A stretch of 64,000 bases of DNA, from contig BSYO01000025.1 of assembly GCA_033239525.1 (NCBI GenBank), forward strand, positions 4,498,001 to 4,562,000, in the 5' to 3' direction. Shown piece by piece: positions 49,401 to 61,283 of the stretch. The first letter of the stretch is position 1. Every line of letters starts with the position of its first letter. This DNA is from Nepenthes gracilis (lineage: Eukaryota; Streptophyta; Magnoliopsida; Caryophyllales; Nepenthaceae). The notes below the pieces were generated by a model. It ran no database searches and had not been told where the DNA came from. It saw nothing but the letters and a program-made list of their open reading frames with translations. Made by a program: the position numbers and the translations under genes.

Positions 49401-50332
49401 ATATATTTAAATTATGAGTTGGTCTTAGGATAAAATTAACGGCACCTAATTAGTTCAATTGGATCCTCGTTGGATTAGACAAAATTGAAGAGATCTTATG
49501 GCCTTAGAAATAAGATTGTATACACTGGAAAGGCTTGTAGGGTCTAACAAAATATTAAAGTAGTTAGCCAAATATTCAGGCATTCTTTGAAATTTTCTCT
49601 ATTTTCATAGTAATTGATTCCTTATATTGATATAAACTACATGCGTATATTTTATTAGTATCCTATGGATAAGTATAGGAGAGTATGTAAAGATTATAAG
49701 GTATTTGGGCTAGTGGGAGTCTGTAAAATTTTAGAGTAGTCCATACTTTTTTAATACTTATTCTACTTTGAAAGTTGAAGTCGTTGATTTGAAAGAGGAA
49801 CACTTATAATTTAGTGATCATCATAAAAGATAATATCAACGATATCATTGGTAAGAGGTATCAAAGACTGTTGGAGCATGCTGCGATTACAATTTTGGAA
49901 GGATTATACAAGTAGTAAGGATACCATATATATCGGGTAACCTTATTTTATTTATCTAGTAGCTAGGGGTATAAATACGTAGTTTTTGGTTTTCCTCCGG
50001 TAGAATATGATCCCTAAAAATTATTGTTATCTTGTACAATAGAAATTATTATTATCTTATACAGTGGTAATTTTATATTGAATTGATAATTAAATTTGGT
50101 AGAATTCTTGTTGCCTGATGAATGTTCAGTTATTCTTGTGGTTTAGGTTCTAGATATGACATATCATTGAGTATCGGATAGTAGTTGTTATTGAGACTAT
50201 GTTTTCAGGGGCCTGATGTTAAGGACACTGATGTAATCTCTTTATTTTGAGTAATTTATTATTACGGATATTATATTTAATGATACATTCACTGTGTCCA
50301 TTTCTAGCTTTGATGATTTTCGATAATTTGAG
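46440..50332. repeat. Arm B (part 1) of the inverted duplication
   Basis: Reverse-complement counterpart of 28985-34399. It lacks the 1.3-kb TIR/TAA insertion of arm A. The plus strand at 46675-46917 gives an 80-residue open frame similar to the 83-residue frame on the minus strand of arm A (33906-34157), both with FFDLPCAPQASLL-type wording. I regard these as shared Copia-LTR sequence, not genes. A purine tract lies at 47123-47139. Confidence 0.85.
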
Positions 50333-50945
50333 GCTTTTCCATATGAGTGGTCCGGGTTAGGTTTGGTGACTCATGTCAAGGTCGCCACATGATATTTGTC
50401 TACGGTTTTTGCATGTCGTACTAAAATTTTATTAGTATCGATCATTTTAGATTTTGATTATGACTATCATCACCTATGCGATTTGTTTGATATATCCACA
50501 TATATAAAATTTGTAGATACTTTATTAAGTATTAGATTCACTCTTACTACTTGTTTGCTAATAATTTAAATTAGTAGGGTCAGATATACTTGTAGGAAAC
50601 ACTAGATCATGGGAAGGCTCCCAAGAAAATAGTTTTTTGAATGTTTTATATATTTTACTTGTATTTTTAATTGTCATTTTTAATTGTTCAACAGTTGTTT
50701 GGGTTTTAGTAAATGTTTGTGTATGACCACCAACTGAGGATATTGTTTAATTTTAGTACAATGCTAATATTTATTGAAAGTTATACCAATTTTAGTTTAA
50801 GATACTTTTTCTTATGATTTAAATCAAGAAGGTTTCAAGTTTTCAAAGTCACATTCAAATGGGGCTTTTAAATCTTATATTTGGATATTCAATTATTTTT
50901 TAAACCATTTAATAGTGTTTGTAGTAGGTTCATGTCTCCGCATTC

Positions 50946-51128
50946 TGTAATATCTCAAATTTTTATTTGGATTATTTTAATATTTATTATAATTTTGGGT
51001 ATTTCAAACGTGGTAAAATAAATTAAAATAATATAAAATTTTGAGGATCGGTTAAAATTTTAGAGTTGCGCCCAAAGTGCGCCCGTACCGTTGTCTGAAT
51101 AAGAATTGGATTTTAGAATAAGAAAAGA

Positions 51129-51177
<49 letters not shown>

Positions 51178-52456
51178 GAAGAGAAAAGAAGAATAAAAGA
51201 GAAGGGAATTGGGGGGAGAGAGGGAGAAGAAGAGAGAGAGGGTGGGGGTTAGGGTTTGCAAAGGAAGAAGAAGGAGGAGAAAAGAGGAGAAGGGGTCGGC
51301 GGCGATGGTGGTGCATTAGTGGTTGTCGGTGGTGTGCAGTGGCGCGGCGCGGCTGAAGCGGTGGTGGCGCAGCACGCGATGGTGAAGCCGCGCGAGGAGA
51401 TCAGCGGCCGCAGGGCAGCGACGTCAGCACCGATGGGGTGATGCCGAGGAAGCCGGCGACGGCCACACAAGGTAGCGACGGTTGTCGGAGGCGGCGGCAC
51501 GGTGGTGGAGCTCACCAGCAAAGGGCTGCATGTAGAGGAGAGAGGGCGCTATAGAGGAGAGAGAATCGTTGATTCGGGTACTTCGAGATATCATTTCTTC
51601 AAATCTACGGAGTATAATATTAAGACAAATATCCTCAACCCTATCATTGGTCTAATTTAATTTCTAATGTATTTTGACTACTGTAGGAGATTTTACTAAC
51701 ATGCATATATTTTTATATACATTCAATTTATTAATTATGTACATGCATGTATGTTTTATTGGCTATGTGGTAGTTTTATACTGGTATTTATGATTTGAAG
51801 GGTTTTCGAATACCCGAATGATATATTTGTATATTTGTGTATTAGTATGTTGTGAAACTATGAACCAGGCCGTGCGTCGGTCTATACGCATGCTACCGAG
51901 GGCGAGGTCACTATGGGACCATGGCGGTCTGAGACCCGAGGGATTATTATATGTGATTCGAGGCATGAGATATTAGTACTAATCCCGATGAGGAGGCTTA
52001 GTTTCAATAGGGACGTACCTGTATATGATACTTGTTGAACTCTAAACCCATATTTTTATATTTTATTCCTTTAGACTAGTGGCATGGATACGCTTGCAGG
52101 TGTTCGGACGTGATGTGGCACATATATCTTTTTTGGTGAGAGGAGATGTCATGTTTGGTATGTTTCTGATCTCAAAATATATTATGATTATTGTTTATAG
52201 CCGAATGATGACCCTGATCCTTGTATAGGAAATATTAATGTTGTATATTTAGATACCTCCCTTGCGATGCGTGGATAGTAGGTCATATATTATGTTTGTC
52301 CAAATTTATATCAAATGAGGTGTTGTCCAGGTCTTATTATGTTGGGTTTTGTATGTGTTCGGATTGTCACGCTCGATTTGGAATTTTATAATTGATAAAA
52401 ATATTATTGTTGATTTTATTTTTGACATGCGTAAATTATATTCTTGGATCGTGATA
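50946..52456 (+). repeat. 5' LTR of a Ty3-gypsy chromovirus-like element
   Basis: Begins TGTAATATCTCAAATTTTTATTTGG and ends TTGGATCGTGATA, directly followed by a decayed primer-binding site (GAGGTAATATCAGAG at about 52457-52471, compare the common GTGGTATCAGAGC). It contains an (AAT)n run at 51130-51176 and a GC-rich CDS-like leader region. The length is about 1.5 kb. Confidence 0.82.
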
Positions 52457-55400
52457 GAGGTAATATCAGAGAAAATGTTGTAAGGAGAGGTATTTGTGGG
52501 TCATCTTGGGTAAGAAATTGTCGAATATTTGGCGCGATAAGTGCAGCCTATGGTGAAGAGTAAAAATTTGGGTCGTAAGGGTTTGAATTCAAATCAGGAA
52601 GTAGATTAATTGGCTGTAATAAGTCATGAGAGTGACATAATGGGTGATTCGATCTAGTAGCTAGATGAGAATTTGGTTGCTATGTGAAGGACGGTCAATT
52701 AGGGGCAAGATGAAGTACCTTTGAATGATTAAAAGTGAGCCCAGTTTGGATAATTTTTGGGATGTTTGATCCAATTAAGGCTTAAATTGAATTTTAGAAA
52801 GTAGAGAATGTGTTAAAGATTTTTAGTTGTTCAAATGAAGTTCGGTCTATTACCCATAAATTGGAGAGCGAGGCAAGCTAGTGGTGGGCTTCTCAGTGCC
52901 ATATTCCACTTCTTGTGATGCTTTTGTGGAAGCAAATTTTGGAAGTCACTCTCCATTTGGCATTCAGGATAGTAAGGAAGGTGAATTTAGTTGGTGAAGT
53001 GACAGGAATAAGTCTGTAGCCTTTGAGATTGTATAAAAACATTATATGCTTTTCTAATTTTTAAAATGAATTTTGAGGATGTTTACCCTTGATAGGTAAA
53101 CCTTGGTCTGTTAAGATCATGTACTCCAATGTCCGATTTGGATGTGTAGATATGAATAGTTTGTTGATCTAATTTTATTTGATGAGCTCGACTCTAATGT
53201 GACATTAGGGGTATTTTAGTTGGCGAGTCGTCATGCTAGTATGAATTGTTCAACAATAATATTTTGATTTATAATATGGGTTGTGAATTTTGTATATAAG
53301 GAAGAGCAGATCGAGAGGCAATAAAATTGATATTATTGTGCTTGCAAGTTAATTGATAAAGATGTGCGCCAAGTTTAGTTGGCATATGTGGGCACATCTG
53401 GAAATCATTATGTGGTCATTAAGGATTTTCTAATCGTATAGTAATTCGAGAATATTTTCTAGAAGAAAAGATTAGCCCAAATTATTTTCTGATCAGTAAT
53501 TGAGGTTATGCGGGGAGTGCCATCGATTTCGAGGATCCTACATAGAATTGATGAGGCATTGGCCGAGTGCTTTGTTGTGGGGTATTTACTACCTTTGGGA
53601 TGAGTTAGATGAACCGATGAAATTATTTATGAATTATTGAAATTTTCATTTGTTTGAAAAATGAATTATTTGATAAGTGAATGTGGGGAATTGATAGGGG
53701 ATTTGTTTGATCAATGGTTAGGGCTCGATATTTTCAAAAAAATCGATCTACATTCGAAATATTGTTAATTAAGAATAATTGAGAGAATATACCTAAGATA
53801 GCCCTCAAGATAAAGGTACGGCCGTTGTAAGTTTCAGTGGTATTTTTAGGTTAGCGATTTCGTTGGTATCTTTTTATGAATCTTATGAATCGGATCTTTT
53901 GACCATATTTGGGTCCATTTATGATGGCTTCATTAATGATATTTTAATTTGTTCAAAAGATTTATGTGGGATACGAGGTCCGTTTGAGGACTGTGTCATA
54001 GTTGTTAATGGTAGTAAGTGTTTGCCCATTTGAGGAGATGTAAGTTTGGTTGAAAGTAGTGTTATTTTGGGTATATTGTTTCCTTGATGGCATGTTTGTG
54101 GATTTGTAGAAGATTGAAGCGGTGGCTAGTTGGAAAAGGTCATTGTTTGTCGCAAAGATGCGCGATTTTTTGGATCTGGTTGAATCTATTGAGCGATTTG
54201 TTGAGGATTCCTTGAGAATTGTAGTTTTTGTGGGACATTTGACTCTAAAGTGGTTGGTGTTCGTTTGAAATTATGATGAGAGCTTTCAAAGGGAAATGAA
54301 GGGCGGATTATCTACATTGTCAATTTGGTTGATCCTTGATAGATCAAGTTATTCTATGATATGTTGTGATGCTTTCGAGGAAGATTAAAAGTTGTAGTTG
54401 TGGTTGTTGAATGTCTATGATTAATGTTACTCATTGTTTGGAGTTAGCAATTGAGGTTTTTACTCTGAGAATTTAGAGGTGTTGTTTCATGAAGAGGGAA
54501 TTGTGATTTCATTGATCATAGAGCCTTGAAGGAATTATTTTGCAAAAGGAATTAATCATGCGGTAATAGTGAGTTTTAGTGTCACCCAAGAAGGAGAATG
54601 TTATTGACGGTGTTTTGGGTCGGAAGACTTCAAATTTGATGTGTCATATGTTCATAAGAGAAAGCAGAAGTATGTGGGTCCGTAGCCCTTGGTTGTAAGA
54701 TTTGATTTGAATTTTTAGGTAAAGAATCTGATTTGAAATCCGGTTTGAGAATGTTGATTATATGGAGGTTTTGTTGAGTCCTACGATTTCGAAAAGTGGT
54801 AGCTTTGATTGAATCAGTTTAAAATCTCACGGGATAGAAGGAAATTTTTGTCAACAAAGTAGTGGGTAGGTGGATTCATTCTCAATCTAAGCGCATGCTG
54901 TTCAGGATCAGAGTTACACTATGTCTTCTATCTTCATTTTGAGTGGAGAAACTGTAGAGTTATTAATAAATAATCCTTGCCAGGATTGGGCTCCGAACCA
55001 AGCTCATATCTACGGAAGAATCTCTTGTGAAGATCAGAGATGAAGTCATTTTAGTCGAGTCGTCATGAAGCTAGACACGATCAAGCTTGAGGTTGATGGA
55101 TGAAAGCTCGATGAGCAGTTGAGGTTGTCAGTAACTATAATGGAGTTGCAGTGGTCTAAGTTCATAAAGAATGTTGAAGATTTCCCACCTAGCGGAGTAG
55201 CAAGTTGATCATGCATCTCGTGCCTAAAGGAAAATGCCAAGAAGAAGAAGATTTTGAGATTTTATTTCTGGTTTGCGTTGGACAACGAGGAATTTGGTGG
55301 CAATTTGGATGATGATGGATAAGTTGATAAAGTCGGATCATTACTTGCTGATTATAATGTCATTCCTGAGTTTGGTCGCTGACACATTATCGAGATGAAG

Positions 55401-56153
55401 AAATTGTAAGGTATTCTAATTTTGAGGCCATTAATTGCGATTGAAAGCAGATGATTGTTCAGAGTTGTGTAGGAAAAGCGTGTGGTTTCACAGTTATCGG
55501 TCACAAGATTTTATTTGAGGATTGAAGAGATCAGATTTGTAACCCAATTGGATATTTGAGAAGAGTGGTCAGATGTTTCGGAAAGTATATTGAAGAAAAG
55601 CATTTAGAGTTTCAGGGGCAAATGATAGATTGAGGTTGAGATTCGATTGACCTATTGAGGTTTTGTTGCAAACTGGAGAGGTGGACAACAGATTGGCATT
55701 GTCCCGAGTTTGGCGGATCGTGATGATGTGTTTTGTGTATGTACGTTGAAAAAAATATGAGTTGATCATTGGTGTGTGATCGAGTATGAATTATTACTGA
55801 TTTTGAGGAGTTATTTTATGTTAGGATTTCGGCTCGGATTTTGATGTAGAAGGGAGCGAGTATTGAGAAATAAGACAACCATTTTGATTATGATTTTTTT
55901 GGAAAATCTTTCATTTGAGAAAATATGTATATAATTTGTCCTACGTGATTGAGCTTGAGTTGTTGAAAATTGGCGAGAATTTATCGCATGTTAGGATTTT
56001 GGTTCCGATATTGGGATAAAACGATCAAGTGTAGAGAATCAGATCTTTGGAGGAATCAATTGGTTGAGGTTAAGTCCAAAAGAATTGTCCTTATCTATTC
56101 AAGGATTGAAATACATAAATTTTGAGGACGAAATTTTTATAAAAAGGAGAGAA
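52457..56153 (+). pseudogene. Decayed gag-pol of the chromovirus-like element
   Basis: Coding similarity survives only in pieces. RT: NDILICSKD near 53935, KIEAVASWKRS near 54110, then RDFLDLVESIERFVEDSLRI around 54150-54220, in the right order for Ty3-gypsy RT. The end has TTTGAGGACGAAATTTTTATAAAAAGGAGAGAATTTAATATC at 56120-56163, the conserved end-of-internal/polypurine arrangement of Tekay/Del-type chromoviruses. Stops occur throughout. Confidence 0.72.
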
Positions 56154-57839
56154 TTTAATATCTCGGATTCCCATTTGGATTATTTTAATATTTATTATGA
56201 TTTTGGATATTTCGAACGTGGTAAAATAAATTAAAATATTATAAAATTTTGAGGATTGATCGAAATTTTAGAATGGCTCCCTGAGCGCGCCTGTACTATT
56301 ATCTGAATACCGATTTAGATTTTAGAATAAAAGAAAAAAAATAATAAAAGTAAAAGAAAAGAAAAGAAGAATAGAAGAGGAGAAGGAGATCGAGGGGAGA
56401 GAGGGAGAAATGGAGAGAGTGGGTGGGGGTTAGCGTTTGCCAGAGGAAGAAGAAAAATGTAAAGAAGGGAGAGGAGGAGAGAGGAAAGGGGTTGGCGGCG
56501 ATGGTGGTGCGCTAGTGGTCGTTGATAATGTGTAGTGGCGTGGCACGGGTTGAGGTGGCAATGGTGCAGTGTGCAATGGCGAAGCCACACGAGGAGAGCT
56601 GCGGCGGTGGCACAGCAACGCCAACACCGACGGGGTGATGCTGGGAAGGCCAGCAACGGCCACGTAAGGCAGCGATGGTTGCGGGAGGCGGCAGCGCGGT
56701 GGTGGAGTGCGCCGACAGAGGGCCGCACGCGGAGAGAGGGTGTTACAGAGGAGAGAGAACCGCCTGATCCGGGTGTTTCAGGATATCCTTTCTTCAGATC
56801 TACGAAGTATAATATTAAGGCAAGCATTTTCTAACCCTATTATTAGTCTGATTTAATTTCTGATGTGTTTTGATTACTGTAGAAAATTTTACTAACATAT
56901 ATGTATTTTTATATGCACTCAATTTATTAATTATGTACATGCATATATGTTTTATTAGTTGTACAGTGGTTTTACACTGGTATTTATGATTTTAAGGGTT
57001 TTCCCACACCCGGACGGTATATATATATATTTGGGTATCCGTTTGTTATGGAACCATAAACCAAGCCATGTATCGATCAACATGCATGCTGTCGACGACA
57101 AGGTCACTATGGGACCATGCCAGTCCAAGACCCAATGGGTGTTATATGTGATCCAAGGCATGAGATATTCGTACTGCTCCCAACAGGGACATATATGATG
57201 TGGCTCCCTTCTGCTGGTAGAAAGGTTGTGGCATTTAGTAGCTGACCTACCCCACTGTGTATTTAAATAAAAACCATCGTAAGAAATTGACGAAAAACTA
57301 ATATATTCAAATATCCTAATTATAATTAAAATTTAAAATTGCACCTAAAGTCACGGGTAGTAAAATATAATGAGTAAGTTCCTAATCTATAGGAGACAGA
57401 ATACATGTATGGCCTTGAGCTACTGGCCTAAACCGTAGCCAAGTCTTGAGCTGCTAGCTTAAATCGCAGCCGATATAGTTGTGGTTACAAAACGAGGGCA
57501 ACCATTCCTCAAATTTGTATTATTTATCTTTAATTCTCCGATTTTGTACATGTTTTGTATTTCTGCATGTATCTGGTAGATTGTGATTCGAGATACGTGG
57601 TTTGGCCCACGAATGGGCAATAGGAATGTCTCGTACGTACTGATATATTAAGCCTCGGAACATACTTTATATTTATATGTTTTGGTTTCTGTATTTCTTT
57701 TGATTTCAACATATGATATATGAGATTTGGATTCGGACGATAGTATATGTCCTACACGAATGTGGTGATAGCCGTGATTATGTTATATAACCTTGGATCA
57801 TATGAAATGATATCGTATATAAGATTTGACTAGATCATC
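56154..57839 (+). repeat. 3' LTR of the chromovirus-like element, truncated
   Basis: Begins TTTAATATCTCGGATTCCC (the initial TG mutated) immediately after the polypurine tract. It follows the 5' LTR through the gene-like GA-rich part and the TTATGGAACCATAAACCAAG region to ...AAGATTTGACTAG. There it abuts an LTR in the opposite direction. Confidence 0.75.
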
Positions 57840-59027
57840 TATGGGTAAAATCGGCGAATCTTAAATCCAAATCCAAATTAAAATCCAATATAAATCTATA
57901 TAAAAATACAAATGATACATCATATTTGAGTTTCAATTATTTAAAGACTAATTTAAGTAAATGTTACACATACTCCTAATAACCTTAGTCCATATCAAAT
58001 ATAAATTAGGCAAATGTGCTTGGCCACTCATGTACTCTATCTCCCGTGGGTAGAGTTGCTCACTATATTTTACCACCTGCGATTTTGGACGCAATCCTCA
58101 AACTTGTTAAATATATTAGGACGTCCGAATATATTATAAGGTCGAATCAAATCGTCCAAATGGAAAAGGTTACTACTCCAAACCTTTCCTATCAACGGAA
58201 AGAAATTTTTAAATAATAAATATCTTTCCATCGGGAGTTGACCAAAATATCCAATATCTAAATTAAAATATAGTGACCACAACCTGACACATTCATGTAA
58301 AAATACACAACCTATGCAAGTTTCGTATACATTTTCATATACATATGCTAATATAAGCATATATAGTATCCGATAAATTGTTTAAACTTTCAAAATCATA
58401 AAACCCATACCAAAAACCTCCAAATCAATTAATAAGTCATACATGCATGTCCAGAATAAACAGATCGAGTATATAAAAATATATACATGTTAGTATAAAT
58501 TTTAAAAAATATCCGAAATATATTAGATATTAAATCAGATCAAGAAAAGGAGTTATAGATACTTACCATGACTTTATAATCCGCAGATCTAAAAAAGGAT
58601 ACTCTGAAGTACCCAAATCGAATGTTTCTTTCTCCTATTGGTGCATCGTACACTCTCTCCTTTGCACGCGGCTTCTCTCCGTGTGCTTCTCTGCCTCCCG
58701 CGTGCCGTTTTGCTTCTGCTGCCTTGCACAGCCGCCGCTAACCACCCAAGTGTCACCTCCTCGTTGTGCGCTGCCGTACAGCTTCCCTCTGTCTCCTTGG
58801 TGCTGCTCATCCACCACAGGCACGGCCTCCCTCCTGTTGCGCACAACTACTGACCTTCCTTCGCCGCACGCTTGCTCCTTATCTGTCTCCCCTTCTCTCT
58901 CTCCTTCTGCCGCACCGCTCAACCGCACAAAACCCTTCTCTCTTTCTTTTCTCTCTCCTCTGCTCCCTCTATTCTTTTCCCCTTTCTTTTTCTTTCCTAC
59001 TTCTCCCGAATTTGCCGTCCCCTTTCC

Positions 59028-59064
<37 letters not shown>

Positions 59065-59254
59065 TTTCCTTTTCTTTTATTTCATAATTCAAATTGATAC
59101 TTGAGCTGCAGTACGAGTGCACCTTAGGCACCAGCCCAATAGATCCAAATATCCTTAAAATTTTTATAATATTTAATTAATTTTTATCACGTCTAAATTA
59201 CTCAAAATCACAATTAATATTAAGATAATCCAAATAAAAATTTAGGATATTACA
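57840..59254 (-). repeat. Opposing LTR fragment (minus orientation)
   Basis: On the minus strand it begins TAATATCCTAAATTTTTATTTGGATTATC at 59250 and reads towards 57840. This relative of the previous LTR is closest to 41754-42900. The two LTRs meet tail to tail at 57839/57840. It contains an (ATT)n run at 59032-59061. Confidence 0.75.
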
Positions 59255-59259
59255 AGTAT

Positions 59260-59570
59260 AGAGTAGTATCCTCCGATTTTTGAAGCCAAGCAATATTCAA
59301 AAGTGGTTGAAATATTCCATTTGATCAATACTTCTATCATATGGCTCTAATATTGGCATTTTAAATTTTTGAGGAAGCCGATGCTTTTTATCTAGTATAA
59401 AATATATATGACCTAATTTGGTCTTCTACCTAGTAGTATTTTCTCTGGAAGCTTGCTATTCTATCTCTTTTATTCTCTCATTCCCTACAATTGTGGAGGT
59501 AATTCTTTTTGGCGTTGATAAATGTCCTCAACTCCAAATGATTAGTGGATACGTTTAATATCTACTTGGC
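59260..59570 (-). pseudogene. Tat-like gag relic
   Basis: On the minus strand: LELRTFINAKK near 59510, later LPQKFKMPILEPYDRSIDQ near 59340 and EYFNHF. These match RTYLNAKR, FKMPTLDPYDG and DHFRTL of the Tat gag at 6771-9926 in order. The relic has stops and is cut at 59254 by the inserted LTR. Confidence 0.72.
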
Positions 59571-61283
59571 TACAAGGGTTTTGGGTATGCTACTACATGA
59601 CACTTCATCTCGATTAGATGGGCACTCAGAATCTTATATATATCAAGAATTCTGTTGTTTAGGGTTCTCTTCCCTAGCTTCTTAGTTTAAGCACCTTTTA
59701 AGCAGAGAAGGTGTAATGCAAATAGGTGCCTCTGAAGAGTTTAAAATCTTTGACTGCATGTTATGTCCTTTTGAGATGACTTTTTTCCTTTCAGTCTTCT
59801 TTGGGAGGTCAATACTTGCATCTAGGGGACATCAATCAAATGAGTTTGACCCTTAATTTTATCCCATAAGGATTTTAATATCTTTAACATGTCTTGAGTT
59901 TGAGTGGCTAGGACTCCATTGTCGAAATTGGACGATGGGTGGGGACTTCTAAGACTGCCTTCCTATAGCGTGAAGCCACGAGATGGGAAATGATTTGGTA
60001 CCTAGCCCAACTAACCCTTTGCCTGTGTATTTACCATTTTTACTTTGTCAAAGAAGAGAGTTATATCTACGCTAGTAAGATTATGATCAAATAGGAACAA
60101 ATGACTTAATCACGTTCTTATAGATGGCCCTACTGATATACCTTAGATCTAGATAGTTACCTAATTGAAGTCAGATTAGACACTTGAATATTTTAATTTA
60201 GATATTACATGCCACAATACTTAATAATAACTTAAAAGATGTAAACTTGCTTTCGAAATATTTTTCGATATTCAAATTAAAAATCTTTCTGGTGAAATAA
60301 AAAATAATGAGATGTTGAGTACAAGAGAGTAAGAAATAGAGGATTTGGCTTCATCATTTTTTAAATTTGTAAGTACATAGATGACTAATACCCTGTATTT
60401 TCTATTTTGGGAGTGATTCGAATCCCCATGTTCAAGAAAAATAAGCTTATTTATAGTATTATTACTAATTATGGCCTATTTTTTTTTGAAAAAGTATGAT
60501 TACGTATTAGTTTATGAGTTATATTTGTTTAAAACTAAATGGTTCAATCAATAGATAAATTATGAGTTTAACACTTGTTTGTTTGGTGCATTAATTTTTC
60601 ACCTAATTCGACTGTTTTTCGCCTAGATTATGTAACCATTTATCACAATTGACCGTTCGAATTTATTAATTAACTGGTCATTCGGGACCTCAGCTTGTTA
60701 TATTACCAATAGACTGGCCATTTAGATATTTGGTATTATAATCATATTCTTTTCTATTCTGATCCTAATAACTCAATTAATTCATATTTTTTTACGAGTT
60801 TACGGTTTGTAGGCCTCATATATCAATGGTTGACGTTTATTATCCCAATAATAACTATCTTTAGTAGTTTTTATTTTTAAATCTTACGTATTAGATTTTG
60901 ATTTAGTTGTCACTATGTGTGAAATAGAGTTCTACTTCTAATAATAGGAAGGGTCCTCATTTTCTTCGCTGAGGCTCCAAAAGGTATTAGTTATTCACTT
61001 TGGGGGTAAAGTAAACTTTCCAAAGGCTTCTTTTGTAAAACTTTATCAAGTAAAACTATTTTATGAATTATTAAAATATCACGTTATTTTAAATTTTAAA
61101 ATACAAAATTAGTAATAATAATATACTTGAATTTATATTTAATAATCTTTTTTTTTTTTACAAGTAACTTAAAGCCAATTTCTTTCATATCACTCTCATT
61201 TCTCATCATGAGAGTTGTAAAAATTTTGTGAAGAACTGATCAACAAATTCTTTAGGGGGCTAATTTTAAATAGGGAAAAACCA
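59571..61283. other. Unassigned remainder of the composite insertion
   Basis: AT-rich, with no coding region recognised. It is probably the 5' end of the minus-strand element whose gag relic lies at 59260-59570, but no LTR pair could be seen. Confidence 0.35.

Larger units (their letters stand above)
50333..61283. mobile_element. 10.95-kb composite insertion splitting arm B
   Basis: Arm A has one uninterrupted GATAATTTGAGAAAGTTA. In arm B the left half ends ...GATAATTTGAG at 50332 and the right half resumes TTGAGAAAGTTA at 61284. TTGAG is therefore duplicated (50328-50332 and 61284-61288). This dates the insertion after the duplication and points to a 5-bp staggered cut. The ends are GCTTTTCC and AAAAACCA, not the standard TG...CA. 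Inside are several other elements, so the original insertion is itself disrupted. Confidence 0.7.

Noticed and set aside
51249..51521. GC-rich frames resembling a gene near 51.3 kb and again near 56.5 kb
   Set aside because: They occupy the same place in the two LTRs of one element and are not collinear in frame; best read as LTR sequence.
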